Positions 42,940 to 52,339 of a stretch of DNA of 64,000 bases are shown one piece after another. A program made the translations under genes and the position numbers. Numbering within the stretch: position 1 is the first letter of the stretch; each line of letters opens with the position of its first letter. The DNA is from Ruoffia tabacinasalis. GTDB taxonomy: Bacteria > Bacillota > Bacilli > Lactobacillales > Aerococcaceae. The stretch covers positions 9,326 through 73,325 of the forward strand of contig NZ_JBHSHQ010000049.1 of the NCBI RefSeq assembly GCF_042652985.1. The letters run 5' to 3'. The notes beneath the pieces were generated by a model, which saw nothing but the letters and a program-made list of their open reading frames with translations, ran no database searches and was not told where the DNA came from.

Positions 42940-45732
42940 ATGAAACTAAAAGATACATTAAATTTAGGTAAAACAGATTTCGCCATGCGCGCAAATTTAC
43001 CTACAAAAGAAGTAGAATTACAAAAAGAATGGTCAGACGCTGACATGTACGAGAAAATTCAAGAGAAAAATGAAGGACGTCCTTCATGGATCTTACATGA
43101 TGGACCTCCGTATGCGAATGGTAAATTACATATGGGGCATGCATTAAATAAAGTAACTAAAGACTTTATTGTACGTTACCATTCTATGGCTGGATATAGC
43201 TCACCTTATGTTCCTGGTTGGGATACACATGGTTTACCAATTGAACAAGCCTTAGTTAATGCTGATGGCGTAGACCGTAAGAGTATGTCTGTCGCTGAAT
43301 TCCGTAAATTATGTGAAGAGTATGCATTGAAACAAGTTGAAAATCAAAAAGAAGACTTTATGCGTTTAGGTGTGACTGGTGAATGGGATAATCCGTATTT
43401 AACTTTAAAACCCGAATATGAAGCTCAACAAATCCGTATCTTTGGTCAAATGGCTGAACGTGGATATATCTATAAAGGACTAAAACCAATTTACTGGTCA
43501 CCATCAAGTGAATCAACATTAGCAGAAGCAGAGGTTGAATATAAAGACGTTACTTCACCTTCAATTTTCGTTGCTTTCAAAGTTAGAGATGGCAAAGATG
43601 TCGTACCAGCAGATGCTGAGTTCGTTATCTGGACAACGACACCATGGACATTACCATCAAACTTAGGGTTATCTGTGAAAGCAGATGCTAAATATGTTTT
43701 AGTAAACGTAGATGGACGTAAATTTATAGTTGCAGAAGCTTTACTAGAAGCAGTTGCTAAGAAAATTGGATGGGAAGATCATTCAATCGAAGCAGAATAT
43801 AAAGGGGAGCAATTTGACCGTTTAACTGCACAACATCCGTTCTATGACCGTGAATCATTAATAATGTTAGGTGACCACGTTGAATTAGATGCTGGTACTG
43901 GTGTCGTTCATACAGCACCTGGACACGGGGAAGATGACTACATTATTGGTCAAAAATATGGCTTAGATGTTCTTTCTCCAATTGATGACCGTGGACACTT
44001 CACAAATGAAGCACCTGGATATGAAGGAATGTTCTATCTTAAAGGGAATAAAGTCATCGTTGAAGAGATGCGTGAAACGGGAGCGTTACTGTTTGATGAG
44101 AAGTTTGAACATAGCTACCCACATGACTGGCGTACTAAGAAACCTGTTATTTATCGTGCAACACCACAATGGTTTGCATCAATTAATAAATTCCGTGAAG
44201 AGTTATTAAACTCAGTTGAAAATGATGTGAAATGGTACCATCCTTCGGGAGAACGTCGTATGTATAATATGATTCGTGACCGTGGTGACTGGGTAATTTC
44301 TCGTCAACGTGTATGGGGTGTACCATTACCAATTTTCTATGCAGAAAATGGAGAGCCTATCTTAACAACTGAAACAGTTGAACACGTTGCTCAATTAGTT
44401 GAAGAATTTGGATCAAACGTTTGGTTTGAAAGAGAACCTAAAGATTTATTACCTGAAGGATTCACTCATCCAGATAGTCCAAATGGTAAATTTACTAAAG
44501 AAAATGACATTATGGACGTATGGTTTGACTCAGGAACATCTTACGCTGGGGTATTACAAGTCCGTGAAGACCAAAAATTCCCTGCAGATATGTACTTAGA
44601 AGGATCAGACCAATACCGTGGGTGGTTCAACTCAAGTTTTACAACTTCAGTAGCTGTGAATGGTTTCCCACCGTACAAATCAGTTCTTTCTCAAGGATTC
44701 GTTATGGATGGAAAAGGTCAAAAAATGAGTAAATCAATCGGTAACGTTATTACACCGGAAGAGATTACTGAAGAATTAGGTGCAGATATCATCCGTCTGT
44801 GGGTTTCAAGTGTGGATTATGAGAACGACGTACGTATCTCTAAAGACATCTTAAAACAAGTATCAGAATCATACCGTAAGATTCGTAACACAGTACGCTT
44901 TATGTTATCAAACTTATTTGATTTCAACCCTGAAACAGATAAGATTGCTGAAAATGATTTAGCAAAAGTTGATCAATATATTCTTGCTAAATACCGTATT
45001 TTAGTTAATGAAGTAACAAAAGCTTACGAAAATTATGATTTCTCTACTATCTTTAAGAGAGTAATTAACTTCATTACTGTTGATTTATCTGCGTTCTATT
45101 TAGACTTTGCAAAAGATGTCGTTTATATTGAAGCGGCAGAATCTAAAGCGCGTCGTGCAATGCAAACTGTTATTTACACAGTTCTTGAAGGTTTCATTCC
45201 ACTATTATCACCAATCTTACTTCATACAATGGAAGAAGCTTGGAAAGAATTACCTGGAGCTGATGGTTTTGTTCAATTACAAGACTTACCTAAATCTGAA
45301 GACGTTTCTCAAGACAAAGAAACTGTTAAAGAATGGGATGTCTTCTTCAAAGTGGAGTCAGCTGTTGCTAAAGGTTTAGAAAATGCAAAAAATGATGAAG
45401 AACACCCAATCAAGAAATCATTTGAAGCAAAAGCAACTGTCTATACAGATCAAGAGACAATTGATCAATTGAATGACTTAAGTGATCATTTAGACCAATT
45501 ATTAATAGTATCTGGTTTAGAATTAAAATTAGCTGATGAAGCAGACGAATCAGTGGTTGATTATGACGGCTTTGGTGTTAAAGTTCAGCCGGCAGAAGGT
45601 CATACTTGTGACCGTTGTCGTGCGGTAAGACCAGAAGTTGGAACAATTGAGGCGGCACCAGAATTATGTCACCGTTGTTTCTCAATCGTAGAATCACACT
45701 TCCCAGAGTATTTCGAGGAAGCAGCTGAATAA
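42940..45732 (+). CDS. ileS: Isoleucine--tRNA ligase
   Basis: 930 residues, class I synthetase. HMGH (64-67, HIGH motif) and KMSKS (595-599) form the active site. A CP1 editing domain with TTTPWTLPSN lies between, and a C-terminal zinc site is formed by C890/C893/C910/C913. The zinc finger marks the bacterial, mupirocin-sensitive type rather than the eukaryote-like resistant form. The ATG at 42940 follows TTGGAG; ATG 42907 lies within the T-box terminator's tail. Next to divIVA, as in most Gram-positives. Confidence 0.97.
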   Translation: MKLKDTLNLGKTDFAMRANLPTKEVELQKEWSDADMYEKIQEKNEGRPSWILHDGPPYANGKLHMGHALNKVTKDFIVRYHSMAGYSSPYVPGWDTHGLPIEQALVNADGVDRKSMSVAEFRKLCEEYALKQVENQKEDFMRLGVTGEWDNPYLTLKPEYEAQQIRIFGQMAERGYIYKGLKPIYWSPSSESTLAEAEVEYKDVTSPSIFVAFKVRDGKDVVPADAEFVIWTTTPWTLPSNLGLSVKADAKYVLVNVDGRKFIVAEALLEAVAKKIGWEDHSIEAEYKGEQFDRLTAQHPFYDRESLIMLGDHVELDAGTGVVHTAPGHGEDDYIIGQKYGLDVLSPIDDRGHFTNEAPGYEGMFYLKGNKVIVEEMRETGALLFDEKFEHSYPHDWRTKKPVIYRATPQWFASINKFREELLNSVENDVKWYHPSGERRMYNMIRDRGDWVISRQRVWGVPLPIFYAENGEPILTTETVEHVAQLVEEFGSNVWFEREPKDLLPEGFTHPDSPNGKFTKENDIMDVWFDSGTSYAGVLQVREDQKFPADMYLEGSDQYRGWFNSSFTTSVAVNGFPPYKSVLSQGFVMDGKGQKMSKSIGNVITPEEITEELGADIIRLWVSSVDYENDVRISKDILKQVSESYRKIRNTVRFMLSNLFDFNPETDKIAENDLAKVDQYILAKYRILVNEVTKAYENYDFSTIFKRVINFITVDLSAFYLDFAKDVVYIEAAESKARRAMQTVIYTVLEGFIPLLSPILLHTMEEAWKELPGADGFVQLQDLPKSEDVSQDKETVKEWDVFFKVESAVAKGLENAKNDEEHPIKKSFEAKATVYTDQETIDQLNDLSDHLDQLLIVSGLELKLADEADESVVDYDGFGVKVQPAEGHTCDRCRAVRPEVGTIEAAPELCHRCFSIVESHFPEYFEEAAE

Positions 45733-45749
45733 TTAGAGTAGTTAAATTG

Positions 45750-45785
45750 CCCCACTAGACAGATTTTGTCTGGTGGGGTATTTCT
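45750..45785 (+). terminator. Rho-independent terminator of ileS
   Basis: CCCCACTAGACA pairs with TGTCTGGTGGGG (one mismatch) around a 5-base loop. The following tract is T-rich but interrupted. Confidence 0.75.
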
Positions 45786-45866
45786 ATTTATCTAGAAATT
45801 ATGTAAAATCTACCATTCATACTTGGCGTCTGTTATATTTAAATATGTAAAAGATGAGGTGAGTGT

Positions 45867-47003
45867 ATGAAAGTGATTAAATATATATTATTAATCTTAA
45901 GTATGGGGCAATTTTTCCCTTTAGAAAGTTTTTGGCAAAGTAATTTCTTTTGGTTTTTTATTTGGATTATTTGCTTTCATTTAGGTTGGTTTTATATGGA
46001 ATGTTTGCAATATAAACAGATAAATAGTGTTGTATTGTGTCTTTTAGCCTTAATCAATATATGGCTACTGCCATCCTTTCCATATTTGATGCTAGGACTT
46101 TTAACAATTGAATTAAGAGAGTTATTTTCACGGAAAAAGACTGTACTTATATTATCTTTAATGGCGATTGTTTCGGGGTTTATATGGTCAACGCTCACGA
46201 TTTGGCCGCAGGTGGATTATTTAATGTTCACAGTGAGTATCGTTATCATATGTGGTTATTTAGCCGAACAAGCAACCCGCTTAGAAGTACAAGAAACTAG
46301 TCTTTATGAGTTTCGCACTCAAGCAGATGAGCAAGAAGAGCGGTTGATAGAGCAAAAGGCACAAATGATTGCGATGGAGGAAATTCATACCCTTAATGAG
46401 AGGAACCGAATTTCTAGGGATTTACATGATACGGTAGGGCATACTTTATCGACCATCGTCATCCAATTGGCAGCCATTGAGAAATTGACAGAGGAAAAGA
46501 TGCCTCAAGCATCAGCTATGTTAAAGCAATTACATCACTTTACTAAAGAAGGTTTATCGGATGTTCGCCAGGTGATTCACCAATTAAAGCCAAAGCATTA
46601 TCAAAAGTTTGCTTTTATTGAGCAGGTGCACCACATCATTTCAGACTTTGAGCATAATAGCCCGATTAAAGTTTATTTTAATAATAATCAATTACTTTGG
46701 AGCTTATCACCTGAACAAGAGTTATTATTTATGAGGGCGATTCAAGAGTTTTTAAGTAATAGTAGTAAACATAGTCAAGCAGATGAAGTTCGAATTCAAT
46801 GTCACTTTACGGATTCGACGGTTATCTTAACGATGAAGGATAATGGAAAAGGAACGGAATCGATTAAACCGCAAATGGGCATTACGGGGATGAAAGAACG
46901 GACGAAGTTATTAGGTGGAAAAGTTCAGATTCAATCCGCTCTAAATAAAGGCTTTAAAGTCAGAATCGTATTACCAAAGGGAGGCAGCAGTTATGACGGA
47001 TAG
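45867..47003 (+). CDS. Membrane histidine kinase of the HisKA_3 (NarL-partner) type
   Basis: 378 residues. About five hydrophobic segments (1-~135) form a sensor without an obvious extracellular domain. A coiled linker follows, then the HisKA_3 dimer domain with His187 in RDLHDTVGHTLS and a HATPase domain (NSSKHSQADEV, DNGKGTESI, GITGMKERTKLLGG). This layout matches kinases such as LnrJ/YvfT and DesK that sense membrane-active compounds or membrane state. It overlaps the response regulator by 11 bases. The ligand cannot be deduced. Confidence 0.9.
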   Translation: MKVIKYILLILSMGQFFPLESFWQSNFFWFFIWIICFHLGWFYMECLQYKQINSVVLCLLALINIWLLPSFPYLMLGLLTIELRELFSRKKTVLILSLMAIVSGFIWSTLTIWPQVDYLMFTVSIVIICGYLAEQATRLEVQETSLYEFRTQADEQEERLIEQKAQMIAMEEIHTLNERNRISRDLHDTVGHTLSTIVIQLAAIEKLTEEKMPQASAMLKQLHHFTKEGLSDVRQVIHQLKPKHYQKFAFIEQVHHIISDFEHNSPIKVYFNNNQLLWSLSPEQELLFMRAIQEFLSNSSKHSQADEVRIQCHFTDSTVILTMKDNGKGTESIKPQMGITGMKERTKLLGGKVQIQSALNKGFKVRIVLPKGGSSYDG

Positions 47004-47643
47004 AATCAAAGTATTACTTGTTGATGATGAACAACTCATCAGAGGTGGTTTAGCTATATTACTAGGTTCTTTTGAAGATATTGAGATTGTTGGAGAGGCG
47101 ACTAGCGGTAAAGAAGCGGCGATATTTTGCCAACATAATCCGGTTGACGTTGTGCTCATGGATATTCGCATGCCTGATTCAAATGGGATCGAAGGGACCG
47201 AGTTAATCAAAGTGGCTCATCCTCAAATTAAAGTATTAATACTAACAACTTTCCAAGATGTGGAGTACATCGCTCAATCGATGCAATTAGGAGCATCGGG
47301 TTATTTACTTAAAGATAGTAGTCATGAAGAGATTCATGAAGGCATCCGTATTGTCTATAACGATAATGTTGTTTTGGACGGAAAGATTAGTCAAGCTATG
47401 TTATCTAATAACCCCAACTTCCAAAGTAAAAGTTTTAATGGAAAGGACTTTGATTTATCAGAGAAAGAAATTAAGATGATTTCGCTTATAGCCAGCGGAT
47501 TAAATAATCAAGAAATTTCTGATACTTTATATCTCTCTGTTGGAACAGTTAAAAACAATATTAGTACGATTTTAAATAAACTCGATTTAAGAGACAGAAC
47601 TCAACTAGCTATTTTTGCTTATGAGAATGGCTTGATGAATTAA
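46993..47643 (+). CDS. NarL/LuxR-family response regulator
   Basis: 216 residues. The receiver domain has DDE at residues ~12-14, phospho-acceptor Asp57 (VVLMDIRMPDSNG) and Lys in LLKDSS. The C-terminal LuxR-type HTH (LSEKEIKMISLIASGLNNQEISDTLYLSVGTVKNNIS) binds DNA. GGGAGG precedes the ATG. It is the partner of the overlapping kinase. The likely target is the palindrome at the promoter of the ABC genes, 57 bases past its stop (inference). Confidence 0.94.
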   Translation: MTDRIKVLLVDDEQLIRGGLAILLGSFEDIEIVGEATSGKEAAIFCQHNPVDVVLMDIRMPDSNGIEGTELIKVAHPQIKVLILTTFQDVEYIAQSMQLGASGYLLKDSSHEEIHEGIRIVYNDNVVLDGKISQAMLSNNPNFQSKSFNGKDFDLSEKEIKMISLIASGLNNQEISDTLYLSVGTVKNNISTILNKLDLRDRTQLAIFAYENGLMN

Positions 47644-47646
47644 GAT

Positions 47647-47694
47647 AACACCCTTTATAAATGCAAATTCCTGCGTTTATTGAGGGTGTTTTTT
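47647..47694 (+). terminator. Rho-independent terminator of the two-component genes
   Basis: A long stem, AACACCCT...TGCA with its partner ending AGGGTGTT, includes a few mismatches around a 6-base loop; T follows. It uncouples the regulator genes from the ABC genes. Confidence 0.8.
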
Positions 47695-47699
47695 AAAAT

Positions 47700-47767
47700 A
47701 GTGACTAAAGTCACTCGAATCAGTGACCTCAGTGAATAGTTGACACAGCAATGTTTAGTTATACTTA
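47700..47767 (+). promoter_or_regulatory. Promoter and probable operator of the ABC-2 transporter operon
   Basis: A 16-bp perfect palindrome, AGTGACTAAAGTCACT (47700-47715), is followed by two direct CAGTGA copies (47721 and 47730, 9 apart). Then come TTGACA (47740-47745), a 16-base spacer and TACTTA (47762-47767). The palindrome sits where an activator of the NarL class usually binds, upstream of a promoter with a poor -10. The neighbouring response regulator is the obvious candidate to bind it. Confidence 0.72.
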
Positions 47768-47793
47768 AGTTGGAAATAAAGAGGAGGGTAATT

Positions 47794-48735
47794 ATGAGCT
47801 ATGTAGAGATTAACAATATATATAAGAGTTACGGTAAAGATCAAGTATTAGATAATGTTTCCTTTGAGATTGAAAGTGGGGAATGCTTTGGCCTAATTGG
47901 ACCCAATGGAGCTGGGAAATCAACATTGATTGATATTATTACCGGTCTGACACAATATAATTCAGGGGATATTTCAGTCGATGGGCACGTGGTTCCTCAA
48001 GATGTTGTGAAAGTCCGTGAACAAATTGGTCTAGTACCTCAAGAAATAGCTCTGATGCAAGAGTTAAATGCGACATCAAATCTAGAATACTTTGGTGGAC
48101 TGTATGGTTTATCGGGTCGCATGTTGAAAGAACGTATCAATGAAGCCCTTGAGGTGGTTGGGTTAACGGAACATACGAAAAAAGCAGTTAAAACTTTCTC
48201 TGGTGGGATGCAAAGACGGTTAAATATCGCAGCCGCAATTCTTCACAGACCCAAATTTCTCATCCTGGATGAGCCGACTGTTGGGGTGGATCCTCAGTCA
48301 AGAAATAAGATTTTCGAATTTATTCAATATATGAATCAGGAGTACGGTACAACCGTTCTATATACTTCACACTACATGGAAGAAGTAGAAGCCTTGTGTG
48401 AGCGTTTATTCATATTAGATAATGGTCAACAAATTGGTTATGGAACTCAAGCTGAGATTAAGCAATTAGTTCAAGATACAGTGAAATGGTTTATCGAAGT
48501 GGAGCAAGCGCCACTTGATTTTGAAGAGAAATTATCGACGAGATTGCCAGGAGTTCAACAAGTTGTGAGTGAAAATAATTCATTCCACTTAATTGTCGAT
48601 CCCGTTGAGTTTAATACAAAGGAATTGATGACTTTAATTAATGAAGAAAATATTGAACTAACGACATTAAATAAAGAAGCTTTAAGTCTAGAGGAAGCTT
48701 TCTTACAACTCACCGGAAAAACATTAAGAGACTAA
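47794..48735 (+). CDS. ABC transporter ATP-binding protein (LnrL/DrrA-like)
   Basis: 313 residues. Walker A GPNGAGKST, Q-loop, signature FSGGMQRRLNIAAA, Walker B FLILDEPTVGVDP, and the DrrA-type C-terminal domain after ~220. It powers an ABC-2 exporter. The ATG at 47794 follows GAGGAGGG; the upstream ATG at 47740 overlaps the -35. The kinase-regulator-ATPase-permease-permease order equals lnrJK-lnrLMN of B. subtilis, which protects against linearmycin and other membrane-active polyenes; the substrate here is not known. Confidence 0.9.
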   Translation: MSYVEINNIYKSYGKDQVLDNVSFEIESGECFGLIGPNGAGKSTLIDIITGLTQYNSGDISVDGHVVPQDVVKVREQIGLVPQEIALMQELNATSNLEYFGGLYGLSGRMLKERINEALEVVGLTEHTKKAVKTFSGGMQRRLNIAAAILHRPKFLILDEPTVGVDPQSRNKIFEFIQYMNQEYGTTVLYTSHYMEEVEALCERLFILDNGQQIGYGTQAEIKQLVQDTVKWFIEVEQAPLDFEEKLSTRLPGVQQVVSENNSFHLIVDPVEFNTKELMTLINEENIELTTLNKEALSLEEAFLQLTGKTLRD

Positions 48736-48748
48736 GGAGGTTTTATTA

Positions 48749-49909
48749 ATGAGCCAATTATGGACTTACGTTAAGACAAACATGCGAGCCAATGCTAAGC
48801 AATGGATGACGATTCTGGCATTATATGTTGCCATGCCAATCTTTTTCTCACTCTTAATGGGCTTCTCCTTTAGTTCAGCCTTTGTTCCTGAACAGACAAG
48901 TGATCCGGTGGAAATCAGTATTAATAATGAAGATCAAGGGGAGGTGGGGCAAGTCTTCATTGATGCTTTCAGTAATGAGACCATGCAATCATATGTGGAC
49001 ATCGTAGAAAGTCATGATGATTCAAACTTTGTTATTCATCTTCAACCAGAATATAGTCAACGCTTAGAAGATACTTTAGTGAGTATTGAATCTAAAGAAA
49101 ATGCTTCAGCATCTGAAGAAGCAATACTTACTCAATTAATTACAAGTTTTCAAAGTAGTTTAGTCAATCAACAACAATTAAGCGAAGAATTGGGAGCAAT
49201 GTCAGATCAAGCTACAGTCGATGAACTCATACATTCACTTGAACTCGCGTCTCAATTGAGAAGTGAACAAGTATTCGTAAAGGAACAATATGAATCTCAA
49301 TCAGCTTTAACGAGTAATCAATATATTTCTGTTTCTGGCCTCGTTTATATCTTTATCTTGTCCTTAGCTGGAAGTATAGGTCTGAAGACAAACGAAGATA
49401 TGAAGGGTTTAAGAAAAAGAATTGGCGTACTCCCTCTGACACCCGCTCAAGACGTTATTTACGGTATCATCTCAGACACACTCACTTATACATTTTTAGC
49501 TACTATGTATATGATCATATGGCGATTCATTGATAGTACGACATTTGTTGGGAATCCCTTGTTTTATTTTGGTTGGATAGTTATATATGCTCTTTTATTC
49601 CAAGTATTGAATAGTATTTTATATTATTTTATACCAGATAAATACGTGAATTTAGTTTACCTCATCCTAACATCTTTATATATGATTTTAGGTTTTCTAC
49701 CCATTGACCGTCTTATAGGTGGGGAATTTGGAAAGATAATTAATCAAAACTACTATCGAGAAATATTCTCTCAACCGATGTTTGACTATCTTCTCAATAA
49801 TGATTGGACGGCGAATATCGGCCTAGCTGTTGGAATCGTATTAGTTAGTGTCATACTAGTATTCTTCGTTATTCAACTGAGAAACAGAAGGGAGTTGAAA
49901 CCATTATGA
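48749..49909 (+). CDS. ABC-2 type permease subunit (first)
   Basis: 386 residues: an N-terminal membrane helix, a large extracellular segment (~40-185) rich in Gln/Ser/Glu, then five membrane helices (~190-380). This is the ABC2_membrane_3 arrangement. AAGGAGG precedes the ATG. The stop overlaps the start of the second permease (ATGA), so the two are made in equal amounts and probably form a heterodimer with the ATPase. Confidence 0.88.
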   Translation: MSQLWTYVKTNMRANAKQWMTILALYVAMPIFFSLLMGFSFSSAFVPEQTSDPVEISINNEDQGEVGQVFIDAFSNETMQSYVDIVESHDDSNFVIHLQPEYSQRLEDTLVSIESKENASASEEAILTQLITSFQSSLVNQQQLSEELGAMSDQATVDELIHSLELASQLRSEQVFVKEQYESQSALTSNQYISVSGLVYIFILSLAGSIGLKTNEDMKGLRKRIGVLPLTPAQDVIYGIISDTLTYTFLATMYMIIWRFIDSTTFVGNPLFYFGWIVIYALLFQVLNSILYYFIPDKYVNLVYLILTSLYMILGFLPIDRLIGGEFGKIINQNYYREIFSQPMFDYLLNNDWTANIGLAVGIVLVSVILVFFVIQLRNRRELKPL

Positions 49910-50958
49910 AATTCATGCAATTAGTTTGGTTTCACTTTAAACGAATTTGCCAAAATATTGGTCTCATCTCAATGTCTTTCATTATGCCGTTATTTATGGT
50001 CGGCGGTTTAATGTTTATCACCACCTCTGATACTAATGCGAACTTAAGTGAAGAGTTTGTTATCTTAAATCATTCGGAGTTTGTTGAGGAGAATGTGTAC
50101 CCAAGACTGAGTGAGAATTTACAAGCTAACTTTGCGTCAGATTCTAAAGAGGCCTTTGATCAATTGGAACAAAGTGAGTTAGCGATGATTTATGAAATTC
50201 CCGCTAACTTTCCAGAGGAAGGTTCCAGAATTAAATCGCATAGTATCAATGGAGAAAATAATGATATATTCTTTGAATCCGAATTTACCTCTGTATTGAG
50301 TGAAGTAATGACAGAGAATGCTTTAAGTGAAGCAGGAGTAGACTTTGAAGAAATTCAAGTTGCTGAACCAAGTATCAATCAAAGTTATACTCCCATTGAT
50401 GGAAATTTAGTCATCGTAGTTTTTATGACTATATTTTTCATGAGTTACGCAAGTAGCTTAGTGAGTGCTGATTTGAATAAATTAAGAAGTGATGGTGTGT
50501 TAACCCGAAGTATTGTAACAAATGCCCGCAGTTGGCAAATATTAGGTAGTGTTTTAGCAGCCTTCTCGCTCTATAATTTTATCTCAGCGATGTTAGTGAT
50601 CTTGCTTATTTGTTTAATATTCGGTATTACAATCACGCAACTCCCAGTGATAATTTCTGCAATTCTTGCTTTTTGTATCTTTAACGCTGGCTTTACGATG
50701 GTCCTATTCAGACTATTTAAAAATGATCAAGTCATCCTAATGGTAGGTATTGTCTTATCAATTGTCTTTGTGTTCTTAGGCATAGGTATTATAGATATAC
50801 CAAGTTTCTCATTCATCCAATATATCTCACCATTTTATTGGCTGTTTGAATCTCTAGACACGGGAGCAATCTTACCAAATATTCCAGTCATTGCGTTATA
50901 TGGCCTGGTTCTATTCACCGCAGGGAGTTTTAAAGTTGAAAGATTAGTAAAAGTCTAA
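49906..50958 (+). CDS. ABC-2 type permease subunit (second)
   Basis: 350 residues with the same architecture as the first permease: one N-terminal helix, an extracellular region (~40-170), five C-terminal helices. Similarity to the first permease is low by eye, so it is an old pair rather than a recent duplicate. It ends the operon before the bidirectional terminator at 51002-51045. Confidence 0.88.
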   Translation: MKFMQLVWFHFKRICQNIGLISMSFIMPLFMVGGLMFITTSDTNANLSEEFVILNHSEFVEENVYPRLSENLQANFASDSKEAFDQLEQSELAMIYEIPANFPEEGSRIKSHSINGENNDIFFESEFTSVLSEVMTENALSEAGVDFEEIQVAEPSINQSYTPIDGNLVIVVFMTIFFMSYASSLVSADLNKLRSDGVLTRSIVTNARSWQILGSVLAAFSLYNFISAMLVILLICLIFGITITQLPVIISAILAFCIFNAGFTMVLFRLFKNDQVILMVGIVLSIVFVFLGIGIIDIPSFSFIQYISPFYWLFESLDTGAILPNIPVIALYGLVLFTAGSFKVERLVKV

Positions 50959-51001
50959 TATAGTGATCTTATCATGCTTATCCACTTACTATGCAAATGC
51001 A

Positions 51002-51045
51002 AAAAAGACGAGCCACTGAGATTTCTCTCGGTGGCTCGTCTTTTT
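51002..51045. terminator. Bidirectional terminator between the ABC operon and telA
   Basis: A stem of about 20 bp, AAAAAGACGAGCCACTGAGA with its complement (one mismatch), has a 4-base loop and A/T tracts on both sides. It serves both converging operons. Confidence 0.88.
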
Positions 51046-51052
51046 GTATAGG

Positions 51053-52333
51053 TTAATATTCTGTAGTACCATCTTGTCGTTGTCTCTTTTGTTCGTCTGA
51101 GATAGCTAGGAGTTTGTCGTGTAATTCATTCTCCATGACTGTTAATTCTTGTTCAGCTAGTCGACGTTGTTGGCGTCCTGTTTTTTGGATTTCTAAGGTT
51201 TCTTCTAAGGCTCCAACAAGGTTGGCTTGAGTTTTACGTAATGTATCGATATCAATCACTCCTCGTTCAGCTTCGCGAGCAATATCAACAGTACTTTGTT
51301 TCAACATTTCTGAGTTTTTCAGAAGCAGACTGTTGGTTGTTTCAGACACTTGTCGCTGAGATGTTGCTGCGTTTTGTTGGCGGAGAAGAGCCAAGGCAAT
51401 CGTAATTTGGTTCTCCCATAATGGGATAGCCGTATGGACGGATACTTGAATCTTTTCTGCTAGGACTTGGTTAGTGTTTTGAATCATTCGAATTTGTGGT
51501 GCTTGTTGAATAGTCATTTGACGTGTTAAGCGTAGATCATGTGTTCGCTTATCCAAGCGGTCTAAGAATTGATTTAAGTCGTTCACTTTTTGAACTTCCA
51601 TTTGATCTTGAGACTGGCGTGCTTTTTCGATCGCTGCTGGAATGACTTCGTTTTGAAGCTGTTCCATCTTAACTTCTCCGGCAGCAATGTAGACATTTAA
51701 AGCGTCAAAGTAATCTTTATTTTTATTATAGAATTGTTCTAACATCTGATTGTCATTTAACAATTCAGTTTTTTCGCGTTCTAAACGAATCGCTACTCGG
51801 TCAATTTGACTCCCAATTTGTTGGTAACGCATTTGAGTTTCAGTAATTGAACTCTTCACACGTTTGAATACACGTTGGAAGATGTTTGGTTCAGCCGTTA
51901 GTTGACGTGGGTCAGATTCTTGTAGTTTAGTCATTAACTCTGTAAGAACATCACCGACTTCTCCCGTATCCTTTAATTGGACTTGTTGAAGGATTGAGCG
52001 AGAAAATTCACTTAATTTTTTCTGTGCATTTGATCCATAAGCTATGATAGCACCCATGTTTGCTTCATCAATTTGTTTAGCTAAGTCTTGCGCTTGTTTT
52101 TGGCGATGCTCTGGTAAACGTTCGATTAACTTTTCATTGGATACTTGACGTTTAGCAATCATTTCTTGATCTGCTAAATCTTTTTCTAGCGTTTGCTCGA
52201 TGGTTTCATCGAATGGATTGGCTAGTAATTCATCAAATTCAGATGATTCTTGTTGCTTTGGTTGAACGGGTTCATTGATAGAACCGTGTTCTTGTTCTAA
52301 TAGTTCGTCGAATAAGTCTTTTTCTTCAGTCAT
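51053..52333 (-). CDS. telA: TelA/KlaA family protein (toxic anion resistance)
   Basis: 426 residues, soluble and largely helical, with a Gln/Glu-rich coiled-coil character through most of its length and an acidic N-terminal ~60 residues. The block VHTAIPLWENQITIALALLRQQ is typical of TelA. The family was named from tellurite resistance; in Firmicutes it is more general and is linked to antibiotic and nisin stress, with no known chemistry. GAAGGAG precedes the ATG, 6 bases after xpaC, a conserved pair in Bacilli. Confidence 0.9.
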   Translation of the reverse strand: MTEEKDLFDELLEQEHGSINEPVQPKQQESSEFDELLANPFDETIEQTLEKDLADQEMIAKRQVSNEKLIERLPEHRQKQAQDLAKQIDEANMGAIIAYGSNAQKKLSEFSRSILQQVQLKDTGEVGDVLTELMTKLQESDPRQLTAEPNIFQRVFKRVKSSITETQMRYQQIGSQIDRVAIRLEREKTELLNDNQMLEQFYNKNKDYFDALNVYIAAGEVKMEQLQNEVIPAAIEKARQSQDQMEVQKVNDLNQFLDRLDKRTHDLRLTRQMTIQQAPQIRMIQNTNQVLAEKIQVSVHTAIPLWENQITIALALLRQQNAATSQRQVSETTNSLLLKNSEMLKQSTVDIAREAERGVIDIDTLRKTQANLVGALEETLEIQKTGRQQRRLAEQELTVMENELHDKLLAISDEQKRQRQDGTTEY

Positions 52334-52339
52334 ATTTTT

